From contig JAEZGX010000020.1 of NCBI GenBank assembly GCA_023416735.1, positions 1 to 64,000 on the forward strand: DNA of 64,000 nt. Direction: 5' to 3'. A program made the position numbers and the translations under genes. A model generated the notes under the pieces. That model worked only from the letters and a program-made list of their open reading frames with translations, ran no database searches and was not told where the DNA came from. The stretch's first letter is position 1. The number at the start of each line of letters is the position of its first letter. This DNA comes from Verrucomicrobiota bacterium (GTDB lineage Bacteria; Verrucomicrobiota; Verrucomicrobiia; Opitutales; Opitutaceae). Shown one piece after another: positions 29,403 to 37,540 of this stretch.

Positions 29403-30938
29403 ATGCTCGCCACGATCGTATCCGCCTCTTTGCAAGGAATTGACGCTGAGCTCGTGCATGTGGAGGTGAACGCGGGCGAGGCGGGAGATCCGAAATTGAT
29501 TCTGGTCGGGCTGCCCGATGCGGCGGTGAAGGAATCGGATGACCGCGTGTTTTCGGCGTTGAGCAACAGCGGGTTCAAGCCGCCGCGGACGCGCACGACG
29601 ATCAATCTCGCTCCGGGACATTTGCGGAAGGAGGGACCGTTTTACGACCTGCCGATCGCGCTCGGCATTTTGGCGGCGACGCATCAGGTGCATGCGGAGG
29701 CGATGGGCGAATGGATGATTGCGGGGGAGCTGAGCTTGTCGGGGGCGACACGGCCGGTGCGTGGCGCTTTGGCGATGGCGCGGTTGGCGCGAAAGCTCGG
29801 CAAGCGCGGGCTGCTGTTGCCGGGAGTATCGGCGGAGGAAGCGGCGTGCGTGGAAGGCGTCGAAATAATTCGGGTGGATTCGCTGGATGCGGCGGTGCGG
29901 TTTTTAGCGGGAGAGAAAGCGATTCAGCCGCTGCCGGCGCGGCAGATTCCGTCACGCGCCTCGTTGCCGGAAGGCGCGGCGGATTTTGCGGAGATCAAAG
30001 GACAGCATGCGTTGCGTCGCGCGGTGGAAGTGGCGGTCGCGGGCTCCCATAATTTGCTGATGATTGGTCCGCCGGGCGCGGGGAAATCGATGGTGGCGAA
30101 ACGCGTGCCGTCGATCATGCCATCGCCGATCCTCGAGGAGCAGTTGGAGATTGTGAGCATTCATTCGGCGGCGGGACGGACCTTGTGCGGCGAGATGGCG
30201 TGGGGCTCGCGGCCGTTTCGCAGTCCGCATCACACGATTTCGGATGTGGGCTTGTTAGGGGGCGGTTCGATTCCTGGTCCCGGCGAAATCTCGCTGGCGC
30301 ACAATGGGGTGTTGTTTCTGGACGAGTTGCCCGAGTTCAAGCGGTCGGCGTTGGAGGTGTTACGGCAGCCGATCGAAGATGCGGAAGTGACGATTTCGCG
30401 GAGCGCGGGGAAGGTGACGCTCCCGTGTGCGTTCATGTTGGTGGCGGCGATGAATCCGTGTCCCTGCGGGTATTTGGGCGATACGAAGCATGAGTGTCGG
30501 TGTTCGCCGACGCAGATTCAGCGGTATCGATCGCGGATCAGCGGTCCGTTGCTGGATCGCATCGACATTCACATCGAGGCGCCGGCGTTGTCGCTGGCGG
30601 AGTTGAGATCGGAGAAGACGGGCGAGTCGTCGGCGACGATTCGGGAGCGAGTGGAAGCAGCGCGGGAGCGGCAGCGGGCGCGTTTTGTCACGACGCGCAC
30701 CATGGCGAATGCGCGAATGAGCCAGGCGCAGATTCGCAAGCACTGCGCGATCGATCCCTCGCTCGGCGATCTGCTGCAGCATGCGATGGAGCAGCTGAGC
30801 CTATCGGCGCGCGCGTATGATCGGATTTTGAAAGTGGCGCGGACGATTGCCGATCTGGCGGGTGCCGAGCGGATCGAGTCGCCACATCTGCTCGAAGCGA
30901 TCCAGTATCGGAGCCTGGATCGAGCGCAGTTTTACTGA
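29403..30938 (+). CDS. comM: ComM/YifB-family Mg-chelatase-like AAA+ helicase
   Basis: The 511-aa length fits the family. The N-terminal Lon-like fold (HVEVNAGEAGDPKLILVGLPDAAVKES, RTTINLAPGHLRKEG) is followed by Walker A GPPGAGKSM and Walker B LFLDELPEF. A zinc-like loop (NPCPCGYLGD, then HECRCSP) and C-terminal LSLAELRSEKTGESS and ARAYDRILKVARTIADL follow. ComM acts in branch migration during integration of incoming DNA in natural transformation of Proteobacteria. Its stop codon overlaps the convergent YhaM-like gene by seven bases. Confidence 0.93.
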   Translation: MLATIVSASLQGIDAELVHVEVNAGEAGDPKLILVGLPDAAVKESDDRVFSALSNSGFKPPRTRTTINLAPGHLRKEGPFYDLPIALGILAATHQVHAEAMGEWMIAGELSLSGATRPVRGALAMARLARKLGKRGLLLPGVSAEEAACVEGVEIIRVDSLDAAVRFLAGEKAIQPLPARQIPSRASLPEGAADFAEIKGQHALRRAVEVAVAGSHNLLMIGPPGAGKSMVAKRVPSIMPSPILEEQLEIVSIHSAAGRTLCGEMAWGSRPFRSPHHTISDVGLLGGGSIPGPGEISLAHNGVLFLDELPEFKRSALEVLRQPIEDAEVTISRSAGKVTLPCAFMLVAAMNPCPCGYLGDTKHECRCSPTQIQRYRSRISGPLLDRIDIHIEAPALSLAELRSEKTGESSATIRERVEAARERQRARFVTTRTMANARMSQAQIRKHCAIDPSLGDLLQHAMEQLSLSARAYDRILKVARTIADLAGAERIESPHLLEAIQYRSLDRAQFY

Positions 30939-31963
30939 AGCGGCAAGGAGAGCGGGGTCGGCGCGGAGGCGCGCGCGGGGAGCTTTTTGACGAGCACGGG
31001 CGAGCTGAGGCCGGGAAGGCGTTCGGAAAATTCGTCGGTTTCGCCGGCCTGGCGGAGGGCTCGTTGCACCATGCCCATGCGAGCGTCGAGGTTGTCGATC
31101 ATCGATACGAAGACGGCTTCGGGCGTGGCGGCGTAAACGGCGGCGCCCCATTCGGGTTCGCCCTGATGCGAGAGGATCACGTGTTCGAGCCGCTCGAGCA
31201 GTTCGGGCTCGAGCTTCGATTTCATCGCGGCCTTGCGCGCGAGCTGATAGCCGAGGACGACGTGGCCTTGAAGGATGCCGCGACGGCTGCGTTTCGTGGC
31301 GAGCGTGCCCTCGTATTCGATGGTTTTGCCTGTATCGTGAAGAAGGATACCGGCCATCGCGAGATCGGCGTCGACCTCCGGGTAGAGCGGAAGAAGGGCC
31401 TTGCAGGCGCGGGCCATGTGCAGCGTGTGTTCGAGGAGGCCGTGACGGTAGGCGTGGTGCATCGCGACGGCGGCGGGGGACCAACGGAAAGTTTCGCCGA
31501 TGTCGTCGAAGACGGCGCGAACGGTCGCGCGAAGTTCGGGATGAACGATGGATTCGATGAACGTGTTGAACTCGGTCCACATCGCGTCGGCGTTTTCCGG
31601 CGCGGTTTCGATGAGGTTATCGAGGAGGCCGGGGGCACTGAGCTCGGACTCGGAGAGGACGGCGACCCGCGCGAGTTTGGGCGAGAGGCGGCCCTGGTAG
31701 AAATCGATTTTGCCCTCGACGCGAATGACGGCGCCCTCGCCGGCGCTGCGAAGCGTTTCGAAGACGGGGCTGTCGCTGAAGACGGTGCAGTTGCACGAGC
31801 CGCTGCGATCGCCGAGTTCGACGCTGATGAACGGGTTGCCGTTGGAGGCGGTTTTGGCGATGAGCTTCTTGAGGACGAGCAGGCTGTTGAAAGGGCGGCC
31901 GTTTCCTGCGCCTTCGAAGGCTTTGAGTTCGCGGATGCAGGACAGCGGGAATTCGTCGGACAT
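30932..31963 (-). CDS. YhaM-like 3'-5' exonuclease with OB fold and HD domain
   Basis: A 343-aa protein. An N-terminal OB-fold nucleic-acid-binding domain (residues 15-110, with IAKTASNGNPFISVELGDRSGS) is followed by an HD domain with YRHGLLEHTLHMARAC, GILLHDTGK (about residue 208) and LSHQGEPEWG. That order is diagnostic of YhaM/Cbf1-type exoribonucleases, which degrade RNA and single-stranded DNA from the 3' end. The C-terminal tail is unusually proline/serine rich. It converges with comM. Confidence 0.85.
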   Translation of the reverse strand: MSDEFPLSCIRELKAFEGAGNGRPFNSLLVLKKLIAKTASNGNPFISVELGDRSGSCNCTVFSDSPVFETLRSAGEGAVIRVEGKIDFYQGRLSPKLARVAVLSESELSAPGLLDNLIETAPENADAMWTEFNTFIESIVHPELRATVRAVFDDIGETFRWSPAAVAMHHAYRHGLLEHTLHMARACKALLPLYPEVDADLAMAGILLHDTGKTIEYEGTLATKRSRRGILQGHVVLGYQLARKAAMKSKLEPELLERLEHVILSHQGEPEWGAAVYAATPEAVFVSMIDNLDARMGMVQRALRQAGETDEFSERLPGLSSPVLVKKLPARASAPTPLSLPLQ

Positions 31964-32027
31964 GCGGGAGGTTTGGCGGAGGCGTTTGGGAGCGACAAGC
32001 TTCGGTTCGAACGAAACGCGGCGAGTG

Positions 32028-32052
32028 AAGTGTCATACCTTGTATGACACTT
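32028..32052 (-). promoter_or_regulatory. Perfect 10-bp palindrome upstream of the YhaM-like gene
   Basis: The arms AAGTGTCATA and TATGACACTT are exact reverse complements around a 5-base spacer. It lies in the 99-bp gap between the cysteine hydrolase stop and the YhaM-like start. Symmetry and the TGTCAT core suggest an operator, but it could also be a terminator hairpin; no T-run follows on the minus strand. Confidence 0.5.
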
Positions 32053-32062
32053 TCGGAAGGCG

Positions 32063-32617
32063 TCAGGTGGTGCTGTGTTGCTTCACGAGCTGGGTGAAAG
32101 TGCGGAAGAAGGGGTGGTGCACGTCGCGGAGGAGGGAGTAAAAGACGGTTTCGCTGGGGAGGACGTGAGCGCCGGCGCGGAGGAGGGCGTCGAGGCAGGT
32201 GCGGGCGTCATCAGGGCGGCGTGCGCCGAGGCAGTCGGAGAGAAGCGTGACTTCGAGGCCGGAGGCGAGGGCATCGAGGGCGGTTTGGTAAACGCAGACG
32301 GGTGTTTCGAGACCGCAGAGGAGAAGGTGTTCGGTGGGGCGGGATGCGATGGCGGCACGGATCGACGCGTCGCCGAAAGCGGAGAAGGTGGTTTTGGGAA
32401 GCGCGACGGGCGCGGGGAGGAGTGAAAGAAGCTCGGGGGCGGTGGAGCCGAGTTTTTCGGGGACCTGTTCGGTGAAGAGGACGTCGAGGCCGAGACTGGC
32501 GGCGGCCTGAATGGCGAAGGTGCAGCGACGCTGGAGGGCGTCGGGGGCGTGCATCGCTTTCAGGAAGACGGGTTGGAGATCGAGGCAAAGAAGAAGGAGA
32601 TTGGGATGGCTGCTCAT
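32063..32617 (-). CDS. Isochorismatase/nicotinamidase-family cysteine hydrolase
   Basis: The 184-aa protein shows the family triad: Asp in LCLDLQPVF, Lys in LPKTTFSAF, and Cys in GLETPVCVYQTALDA. The cis-peptide sequence and the length correspond to the YcaC/PncA-like group that hydrolyses amides or vinyl ethers through a covalent thioester. Substrate unknown. It is transcribed after the metallophosphatase gene with a 21-base gap. Confidence 0.85.
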   Translation of the reverse strand: MSSHPNLLLLCLDLQPVFLKAMHAPDALQRRCTFAIQAAASLGLDVLFTEQVPEKLGSTAPELLSLLPAPVALPKTTFSAFGDASIRAAIASRPTEHLLLCGLETPVCVYQTALDALASGLEVTLLSDCLGARRPDDARTCLDALLRAGAHVLPSETVFYSLLRDVHHPFFRTFTQLVKQHSTT

Positions 32618-32638
32618 GAACGAAGTGGTGCGGGGCGT

Positions 32639-33301
32639 TTAGCCGGCGAAGTATTTTTCGCGGGCTTTGACCTGGACGATTTTTTTCTCGGGGAGAATGC
32701 AGGCGGTGAGGCGGCCGCCCATGGCGCAGGCGGTGTCGATGCCGAGCGACCACTTCAGGCGGCGGATTCTGGGGCGGGAGGTGTGGCCGTAGACGACGAA
32801 AGGCGGGCCTTTCCAGAGCGAAGACCAATGCGGGCACTCGGGCGCTTCGGAGCGTTTGCGCGGAGTGCCGTCGTTATCGATATTCTGGATACGGGTGACG
32901 ACCCGCGCAGGCTGGCGGCGCCAGGGCTCGTGGGGAAGGAAGCCGCCGTGGACGAGGACGATGTTGTGCGCACGATCGTGATACGTGAGCGGCATGGCCT
33001 GCATGTAGGCCCAGTCGCGGGGCGTGAGTTGCTCAAGCGTGTCGTAGTCGTTTTTCTTGAGATGCGTGGGATCGCCGGTTTTGCGGTAGTTGAGGAGGCG
33101 GAGCTCGTGATTGCCGAGGAGGGCGAGGTGGGCGTGTTGGCGGGCGAGCGCAATCACCTTGGAGCTGTCGGGGCCGCGGTTGATGAGATCTCCGAGGAGG
33201 ATGACGCGGTCGTGGCGTTCGAGCTGGAGTTTCTCGAGCAGATCTTCGAATTCGCGATGGCAACCGTGGATATCGCCGATGGCGATGAGGCGTCCTCTCA
33301 T
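32639..33301 (-). CDS. PPP-family metallophosphatase
   Basis: A 220-aa protein with the complete serine/threonine phosphatase (PPP/ApaH-like) metal signature: GDIHGCHREFEDLL, GDLINRGPDSS, LLGNHELRLL, then VHGGF and YGHT. Family members dephosphorylate proteins or hydrolyse diadenosine polyphosphates; which of the two cannot be told. It starts 53 bases from the divergent hypothetical gene at 33355. Confidence 0.85.
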   Translation of the reverse strand: MRGRLIAIGDIHGCHREFEDLLEKLQLERHDRVILLGDLINRGPDSSKVIALARQHAHLALLGNHELRLLNYRKTGDPTHLKKNDYDTLEQLTPRDWAYMQAMPLTYHDRAHNIVLVHGGFLPHEPWRRQPARVVTRIQNIDNDGTPRKRSEAPECPHWSSLWKGPPFVVYGHTSRPRIRRLKWSLGIDTACAMGGRLTACILPEKKIVQVKAREKYFAG

Positions 33302-33354
33302 CGGGTAGGATTTTGACTAGCGTTCGATTTTTGCGGGGCTAAACACAAGGCGCA

Positions 33355-33948
33355 ATGGAACTGACGCTGCACTCTTTGGGGAAGAATTGCCGGGTGACCG
33401 GACGTGACTTTGTGGAAGGCGAGCGGGTGGCGTCGTTTCTGGTGCGCGAGGCGAATGGCGAGATCGCGCGTCACGACGTGCTGGCGAGCGAAGTGGAACG
33501 ATACGAGCGGCCAGAGTTCGTGTTTTGCTCGTGGACACTCGCGTTCAAGACCAAGCGGGCGGAAGAAAATCCGGATCGGGCGATGAAGCTCACGGCGGAG
33601 AATTTGTTCGTGACGCTCGCGGATCCTCTCGCGGAGCCGAATGAAGAAAACACGCCCTTGCTGCAGTTTCTGGCGCTGATGTTGGAGCGAAAGAAGGTGT
33701 TGAAACCGCGCGGACTGAATGCGGACAAGACGAAGCAAGTCTATGAGCATGCGAAGACGCGGCTGACGTATGAAGTGCCGGCGGGCGTGTTGGATGAAGC
33801 GTTCTTCGTCAATATTCAGGGGCGGTTGGATTTGCTGGTGGGCGGGCCGAAAAAGAAGGCATCGGAGGCGAAGGAAGAGGCGCAGGAACCCGTGAAAACG
33901 GAAGCGCCGGCGAACGAGGCGGAGCCGAAACAGGAGAACGCGGGCTGA
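33355..33948 (+). CDS. Conserved-looking hypothetical protein
   Basis: I do not recognise this 197-aa protein. It starts MELTLHSLGKNCRVTG and carries two CxxC-like free cysteines only as isolated residues. A region of helices around LLQFLALMLERKKVLKPRG is followed by a charged Glu/Lys/Ala-rich tail (PKKKASEAKEEAQEPVK). No signal peptide or membrane segment is seen, so it is probably cytosolic. It is convergent with ppk1, whose stop lies 12 bases away, and divergent from the metallophosphatase. Confidence 0.7.
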   Translation: MELTLHSLGKNCRVTGRDFVEGERVASFLVREANGEIARHDVLASEVERYERPEFVFCSWTLAFKTKRAEENPDRAMKLTAENLFVTLADPLAEPNEENTPLLQFLALMLERKKVLKPRGLNADKTKQVYEHAKTRLTYEVPAGVLDEAFFVNIQGRLDLLVGGPKKKASEAKEEAQEPVKTEAPANEAEPKQENAG

Positions 33949-33960
33949 GTATCGTCGTCG

Positions 33961-36126
33961 CTATCCGGCGGCGGCGGCGGGAGGACTGCCGCGGAGAAGG
34001 GCGGCGGCCATGAAGAAACGCTGGGCGGCGAACGCGGGCTCGTTCGTTGCGCGGGAGTTCGCGGCGTAAGTGCTGTCGGGCTGGAGTTCGCGGGCGTCTT
34101 CGTTGTCGCGGAGTTCGGAGGCGAGGATTTCCTCGACGAGACGTTTCTTGAACTCGGGGTCGTCGATCGGAAAAAGCGCTTCGACGCGGCGGAAGAAATT
34201 GCGGGACATCCAATCGGCGCTGCCGCAATAGACGAGCGGATCGCCGGCATTTTCGAAGTAGTAGATGCGGGCGTGTTCGAGGAAGCGGCCGACGATGCTG
34301 CGCAGGCGGATGTTTTCGCTGAGGCCTTTCACGCCGGGGACGAGACAGCAGGTGGCACGGACGATGAGGTCGATTTTCACGCCCGCCTGGGACGCGGCGT
34401 AGAGGTTGTCGATGGTGACCTGATCCACGAGCTTGTTCATCTTGGCGATGATGCGCGCGGGTTTGCCGGCGGCCGCGTTGGCGGCTTCACGGGCGATGAG
34501 CTCCTGGATGCGGGCGTGGAGATTGAACGGAGCGACGAGGAGACGTTTGAACTCAGGGGTGCGTCCGGCCCCGGTGAGGGTGTTGAAAAGTTGAGCGACT
34601 TCTTCGCCGAGGGCTTCGTTGGCGGTGAGGAAGGAAATGTCGGTGTAGAGGCGGGCGGTTTTGGGATTGTAATTCCCGGTGCCGAGGTGGACGTAGCGTT
34701 TCATCGCGCCGCCCTCGCGGCGGACGACAAGGCAGCACTTGCAGTGGGTTTTGTGGCCGATGAGTCCGTAAACAACGTGGACGCCGGCTTCCTCCATTTG
34801 GCGCGCCCAGTGGATGTTGTTGGCTTCGTCGAAGCGGGCTTTCAGTTCGACGAGGGCGGTGACCTGTTTGCCGTTGGTGGAGGCGTCCATGAGGGCGCGG
34901 ACGACGGGCGAATCGCCGCTGGTGCGGTAGAGCGTCTGCTTGATGGCGAAGACTTCGGGATCGCGTGCGGCCTGCTCGATGAAATCGACGACGGGCGTGA
35001 AGGCGTCGTAGGGGTGGTGGAGCAGGATCTCGTGTTCGCGGATGGCGTCGAAGATCGAGACGTGGGTGCGCAAGCGGGGGACGTCGGCGGGAGCGAAGGG
35101 CGGATATTTGAGGTCGGGGCGATCGATGATGTCGTAGAGACTCATCAGACGCAGGAGGTTGATCGGGGAAGGAACGCGAAAGGCGAATTCGCGCGGCAGC
35201 TGCAGGTGACTGCAAAGGAGGGCGAAAATGTCGTCCTCGACGCCGTCTTCGATTTCGAGACGCACGGTAGCGCCGCGGCGGAGATTGCGCAGCTCCTCCT
35301 CGATTTTTTTCAGCAGATTCTCGACCTCCTCCTCGTCGATGTAGAGATCGCTGTTGCGGGTGATGCGAAACGCGTGGGCGCCGTGGATGCGGTATCCAGG
35401 AAACAAGGACACGGCGTAGCGCTTGATGATTTCGCTGAGGAAAATGTAGCGTTCGGGACCGTCGGAATCGGGCTCGAGCTGGACGATGCGCGGCAGGATT
35501 CGCGGGACGGGGAGGATGACGATGGTCTTTTCGACCTCGGGTGTTTCGGGATCGTCGAGCGCGAGGAGGACGTTGAGCGTTTTATTGACGATTTGGGGGA
35601 ACGGATGGGATTGGTCGACGGCGAGCGGGGTGAGGACGGGGGAGACTTGGGTATGGAAGTAGTTTTGGGCCCATTCGGCTTCGCTCTCGGTGAGCTGGGT
35701 GCTGGCGCGGAAGTGGATGTTTTGTTTCGCGAGCAGCGGAACGAGTTGTTCGTGCCAGCAGCGGTATTGATCGTTGACGAGATCGTTGGCGGCGGTGCGG
35801 ACGCGTTTCAGTTGTTCGCGCGGCGAGAGGCCGTCGAGGCTGAGATCGGCGGCGCCGGCGTCGGCTTGCTGGATGAGTCCGGCGATGCGGATTTCGAAAA
35901 ATTCGTCGAGGTTGGAGCTGACGATGGCGAGGAACTTGACGCGCTCGAGGAGGGGATTGGTGTCGCTGCGCGCCTGTTCGAGGACGCGGCGGTTGAAGTT
36001 GAGCCAGCTCTGTTCGCGGTTGGCGTAAAGGGGGCGATTTTCGGTCGTCGCGGTGCGCGCGATCGATTTGCCGGTGGCGCCGGCGATGCGCGGCTTTCGA
36101 GGGCGTTTCGCGGAAGATTGGGCCAT
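33961..36126 (-). CDS. ppk1: Polyphosphate kinase 1
   Basis: A 721-aa protein with the usual PPK1 layout: N-terminal helical domain (NREQSWLNFNRRVLEQA), HPFPQIVNKTLN, then the catalytic C domains with YGLIGHKTHCKCCLVVRR (phosphorylated His near residue 455) and YVHLGTGNYNP (second active-site His, near 480). It makes polyphosphate reversibly from ATP. Starts further upstream only read through hisF, so ATG 36126 is the right one. It lies 152 bases behind hisF, and two Pho-box-like repeats precede it, which suggests phosphate-starvation control. Confidence 0.95.
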   Translation of the reverse strand: MAQSSAKRPRKPRIAGATGKSIARTATTENRPLYANREQSWLNFNRRVLEQARSDTNPLLERVKFLAIVSSNLDEFFEIRIAGLIQQADAGAADLSLDGLSPREQLKRVRTAANDLVNDQYRCWHEQLVPLLAKQNIHFRASTQLTESEAEWAQNYFHTQVSPVLTPLAVDQSHPFPQIVNKTLNVLLALDDPETPEVEKTIVILPVPRILPRIVQLEPDSDGPERYIFLSEIIKRYAVSLFPGYRIHGAHAFRITRNSDLYIDEEEVENLLKKIEEELRNLRRGATVRLEIEDGVEDDIFALLCSHLQLPREFAFRVPSPINLLRLMSLYDIIDRPDLKYPPFAPADVPRLRTHVSIFDAIREHEILLHHPYDAFTPVVDFIEQAARDPEVFAIKQTLYRTSGDSPVVRALMDASTNGKQVTALVELKARFDEANNIHWARQMEEAGVHVVYGLIGHKTHCKCCLVVRREGGAMKRYVHLGTGNYNPKTARLYTDISFLTANEALGEEVAQLFNTLTGAGRTPEFKRLLVAPFNLHARIQELIAREAANAAAGKPARIIAKMNKLVDQVTIDNLYAASQAGVKIDLIVRATCCLVPGVKGLSENIRLRSIVGRFLEHARIYYFENAGDPLVYCGSADWMSRNFFRRVEALFPIDDPEFKKRLVEEILASELRDNEDARELQPDSTYAANSRATNEPAFAAQRFFMAAALLRGSPPAAAAG

Positions 36127-36179
36127 GCGAAGAGGTGAGGTTGCGCGGCCGCGGACGACGGACCAGCGGATTAGCGGGC

Positions 36180-36197
36180 GTAACAGAAATGTTACAC
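36180..36197 (-). promoter_or_regulatory. Pho-box-like direct repeat, proximal, before ppk1
   Basis: On the minus strand the sequence reads GTGTAAC-ATTT-CTGTTAC: two 7-mers close to CTGT(C/A/T)A(T/C), separated by four bases. This 11-base period is the organisation of the PhoB binding site. It lies about 54 bases before the ppk1 start codon. The site is also palindromic (GTAAC...GTTAC). Confidence 0.55.
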
Positions 36198-36266
36198 GAC
36201 GCGGGGGAATCGCAACGTGGGGCGGTGCGTTGAGGTTGCGCGCCGAGGGTGGCCGCGCCTCCATCA

Positions 36267-36284
36267 GTAACAGCGAAGTTACAG
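36267..36284 (-). promoter_or_regulatory. Pho-box-like direct repeat, distal, before ppk1
   Basis: On the minus strand CTGTAAC-TTCG-CTGTTAC, again two 7-mers with a 4-base spacer. It overlaps the stop codon of hisF and lies about 141 bases before ppk1. Two independent copies upstream of a polyphosphate gene make chance less likely. Confidence 0.55.
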
Positions 36285-37040
36285 GCGGACGGGGACGCCG
36301 CGGGAGCCGAGGAATGTTTTCGCCTGGGAAATCGTGTAGGTGCCGAAATGGAAGATACTCGCGGCGAGAACGGCGCTGGCGTGACCCTGGTCGAGCACAT
36401 CGGCTAGGTGATCGAGCGTGCCGGCGCCGCCGCTGGCGATCACGGGGACGGTGACGGCGTCGCTCACGGCGCGCGTCAGGTCGATGTCGTAGCCGTCGCC
36501 GGTGCCGTCGCGGTCCATGGACGTCAGAAGGATTTCGCCGGCGCCAAGTTCGACGGCGTGCTTGGCCCAAGCGACGGCATCGAGTTCGGTGGGATTGCGT
36601 CCGCCGTGCGTGTAAACGCGCCAGGATCGGCCGTCGGGTTCGCGTTTGGCGTCGATGGCAACGACGATGCATTGGGCGCCGAAGCGGTTGGAGGCATCGG
36701 CGATGAGCTGCGGATTTTTGATCGCCGCGGTATTGAGCGAGACTTTGTCGGCGCCGGCTCTGAGCATCGTTTCGATGTCGGTGACGGTGCGAAGACCGCC
36801 GCCGACGGTGAGCGGCATGAAGCACTGCTCGGCGGTGGCGGCGACGACGTCGTGCATGATTTTGCGTTCGTCGCTCGAGGCCGTGATATCGAGGAAGATG
36901 AGTTCGTCGGCGCCTTGGGCGTCGTAAGCGCGAGCGGTGGCGACGGGATCGCCGGCGTCGCGGAGCTGCTGGAACTTCACGCCTTTGACGACGCGGCCGG
37001 CGTTGACGTCCAAACACGGAATAATTCTACGCGAGAGCAC
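36279..37040 (-). CDS. hisF: Imidazole glycerol phosphate synthase, cyclase subunit HisF
   Basis: A 253-aa (beta/alpha)8 barrel with the family start RRIIPCLDVNAGRVVKG (catalytic Asp in CLDV), LTVGGGLRTV, GADKVSLNTAA and the second catalytic Asp in LLTSMDRDGTGDGYD. It closes the imidazole ring in histidine synthesis with HisH, which is not in the window. The start is GTG 37040; there is no Shine-Dalgarno, because the upstream 37 bases belong to the telomere-like repeat of the inserted element. The stop of the four-helix-bundle frame (37027) lies 14 bases inside hisF, so translation may be coupled. Confidence 0.96.
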   Translation of the reverse strand: MLSRRIIPCLDVNAGRVVKGVKFQQLRDAGDPVATARAYDAQGADELIFLDITASSDERKIMHDVVAATAEQCFMPLTVGGGLRTVTDIETMLRAGADKVSLNTAAIKNPQLIADASNRFGAQCIVVAIDAKREPDGRSWRVYTHGGRNPTELDAVAWAKHAVELGAGEILLTSMDRDGTGDGYDIDLTRAVSDAVTVPVIASGGAGTLDHLADVLDQGHASAVLAASIFHFGTYTISQAKTFLGSRGVPVRL

Positions 37041-37482
37041 GGGTTGGTTTTGGGTTTTGGGTTTTGAGTTTTGGGTTCGCAGGCGTGGTGCGCGTGTCGA
37101 ACTTGTAGCCGGTGTGTGGCGCGTGCCGCAGGTAAGTCATGAAACCACCGATGAGGCGCGAGGTGGATTCGGCGAGACGATACGCTTCGTCGAACTGGGT
37201 AGGGGTGATATAGTTCTCGTCGAGCGCGCAATAGAGCTGGTCCTTTATCTCTCCGACGGAGCCTTTGGCTGTTGAAAGGAACTGGAGAAACTCGCGGTTG
37301 CCGCCGCGTTCGAAACCCTCGGCGATGTTGGAGCCGGGCGAAATGGCTGCACGGCGGATTTGATCCACCAGAGCGAAATCCGAAGAGAAAGGTTTTGCGC
37401 GAGTCAGAGCATAGACGGCTCGACGGAGTTTGCGGGCGGAGAGCCACGCTTCGATGTCTTCGAACCGCTGGATGGTGGCCAT
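37027..37482 (-). CDS. Four-helix-bundle protein (S23/IVP family) in an inverted-repeat element
   Basis: The 151-aa protein starts MATIQRFEDIEAWLSARKL and carries the family core FALVDQIRRAAISPGSNIAEGFERG...EFLQFLSTAKGSVGE. This is the small four-helix bundle first described as encoded in 23S rRNA intervening sequences and related to the Avd accessory protein of diversity-generating retroelements. Here it is not inside rRNA. The C-terminal residues (NPKLKTQNPKPTRALA) are encoded by the left terminal repeat and by the first bases of hisF. ATG 37482 is preferred to an upstream in-frame ATG at 37524 that lies in the right repeat. The function of stand-alone copies is unknown. Confidence 0.85.
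   Translation of the reverse strand: MATIQRFEDIEAWLSARKLRRAVYALTRAKPFSSDFALVDQIRRAAISPGSNIAEGFERGGNREFLQFLSTAKGSVGEIKDQLYCALDENYITPTQFDEAYRLAESTSRLIGGFMTYLRHAPHTGYKFDTRTTPANPKLKTQNPKPTRALA
37054..37077 (+). repeat. Left terminal inverted repeat, telomere-like
   Basis: A 24-base unit made of GTTTTGGG and GTTTTGAG blocks; it matches the reverse complement of 37504-37527 at every position. The outward extension (37041-37053) continues as degenerate GGTTTT. Confidence 0.85.
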
Positions 37483-37503
37483 CTCCCGACTCTCGCGAGT
37501 CGA

Positions 37504-37527
37504 AACCCAAAACTCAAAACCCAAAAC
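37504..37527 (-). repeat. Right terminal inverted repeat, telomere-like
   Basis: The exact reverse complement of 37054-37077 (CCCAAAAC and CTCAAAAC blocks). The four-helix-bundle frame is already open inside it. Confidence 0.85.
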
Positions 37528-37540
37528 TCCGAACCGACTA

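Larger units (their letters stand above)
37041..37530 (-). mobile_element. Small inverted-repeat element carrying the four-helix-bundle gene
   Basis: The element is bounded by telomere-like G3T4/C3A4 runs that are inverted copies of each other, encloses a single gene, and abuts the hisF start codon on one side and an 8-bp hairpin at the stop codon of the 586-aa gene on the other. No transposase or integrase is encoded, so mobilisation in trans would be needed. No target-site duplication was identified with confidence. Confidence 0.65.

Noticed and set aside
34273..36138. 621-residue open frame opposite ppk1
   Set aside because: Shadow of ppk1; acidic low-complexity translation.
33961..37017. 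1018-residue version of ppk1 starting inside hisF
   Set aside because: The first about 297 residues are the antiparallel-free wrong frame of hisF; PPK1 begins at 36126 with the family length.
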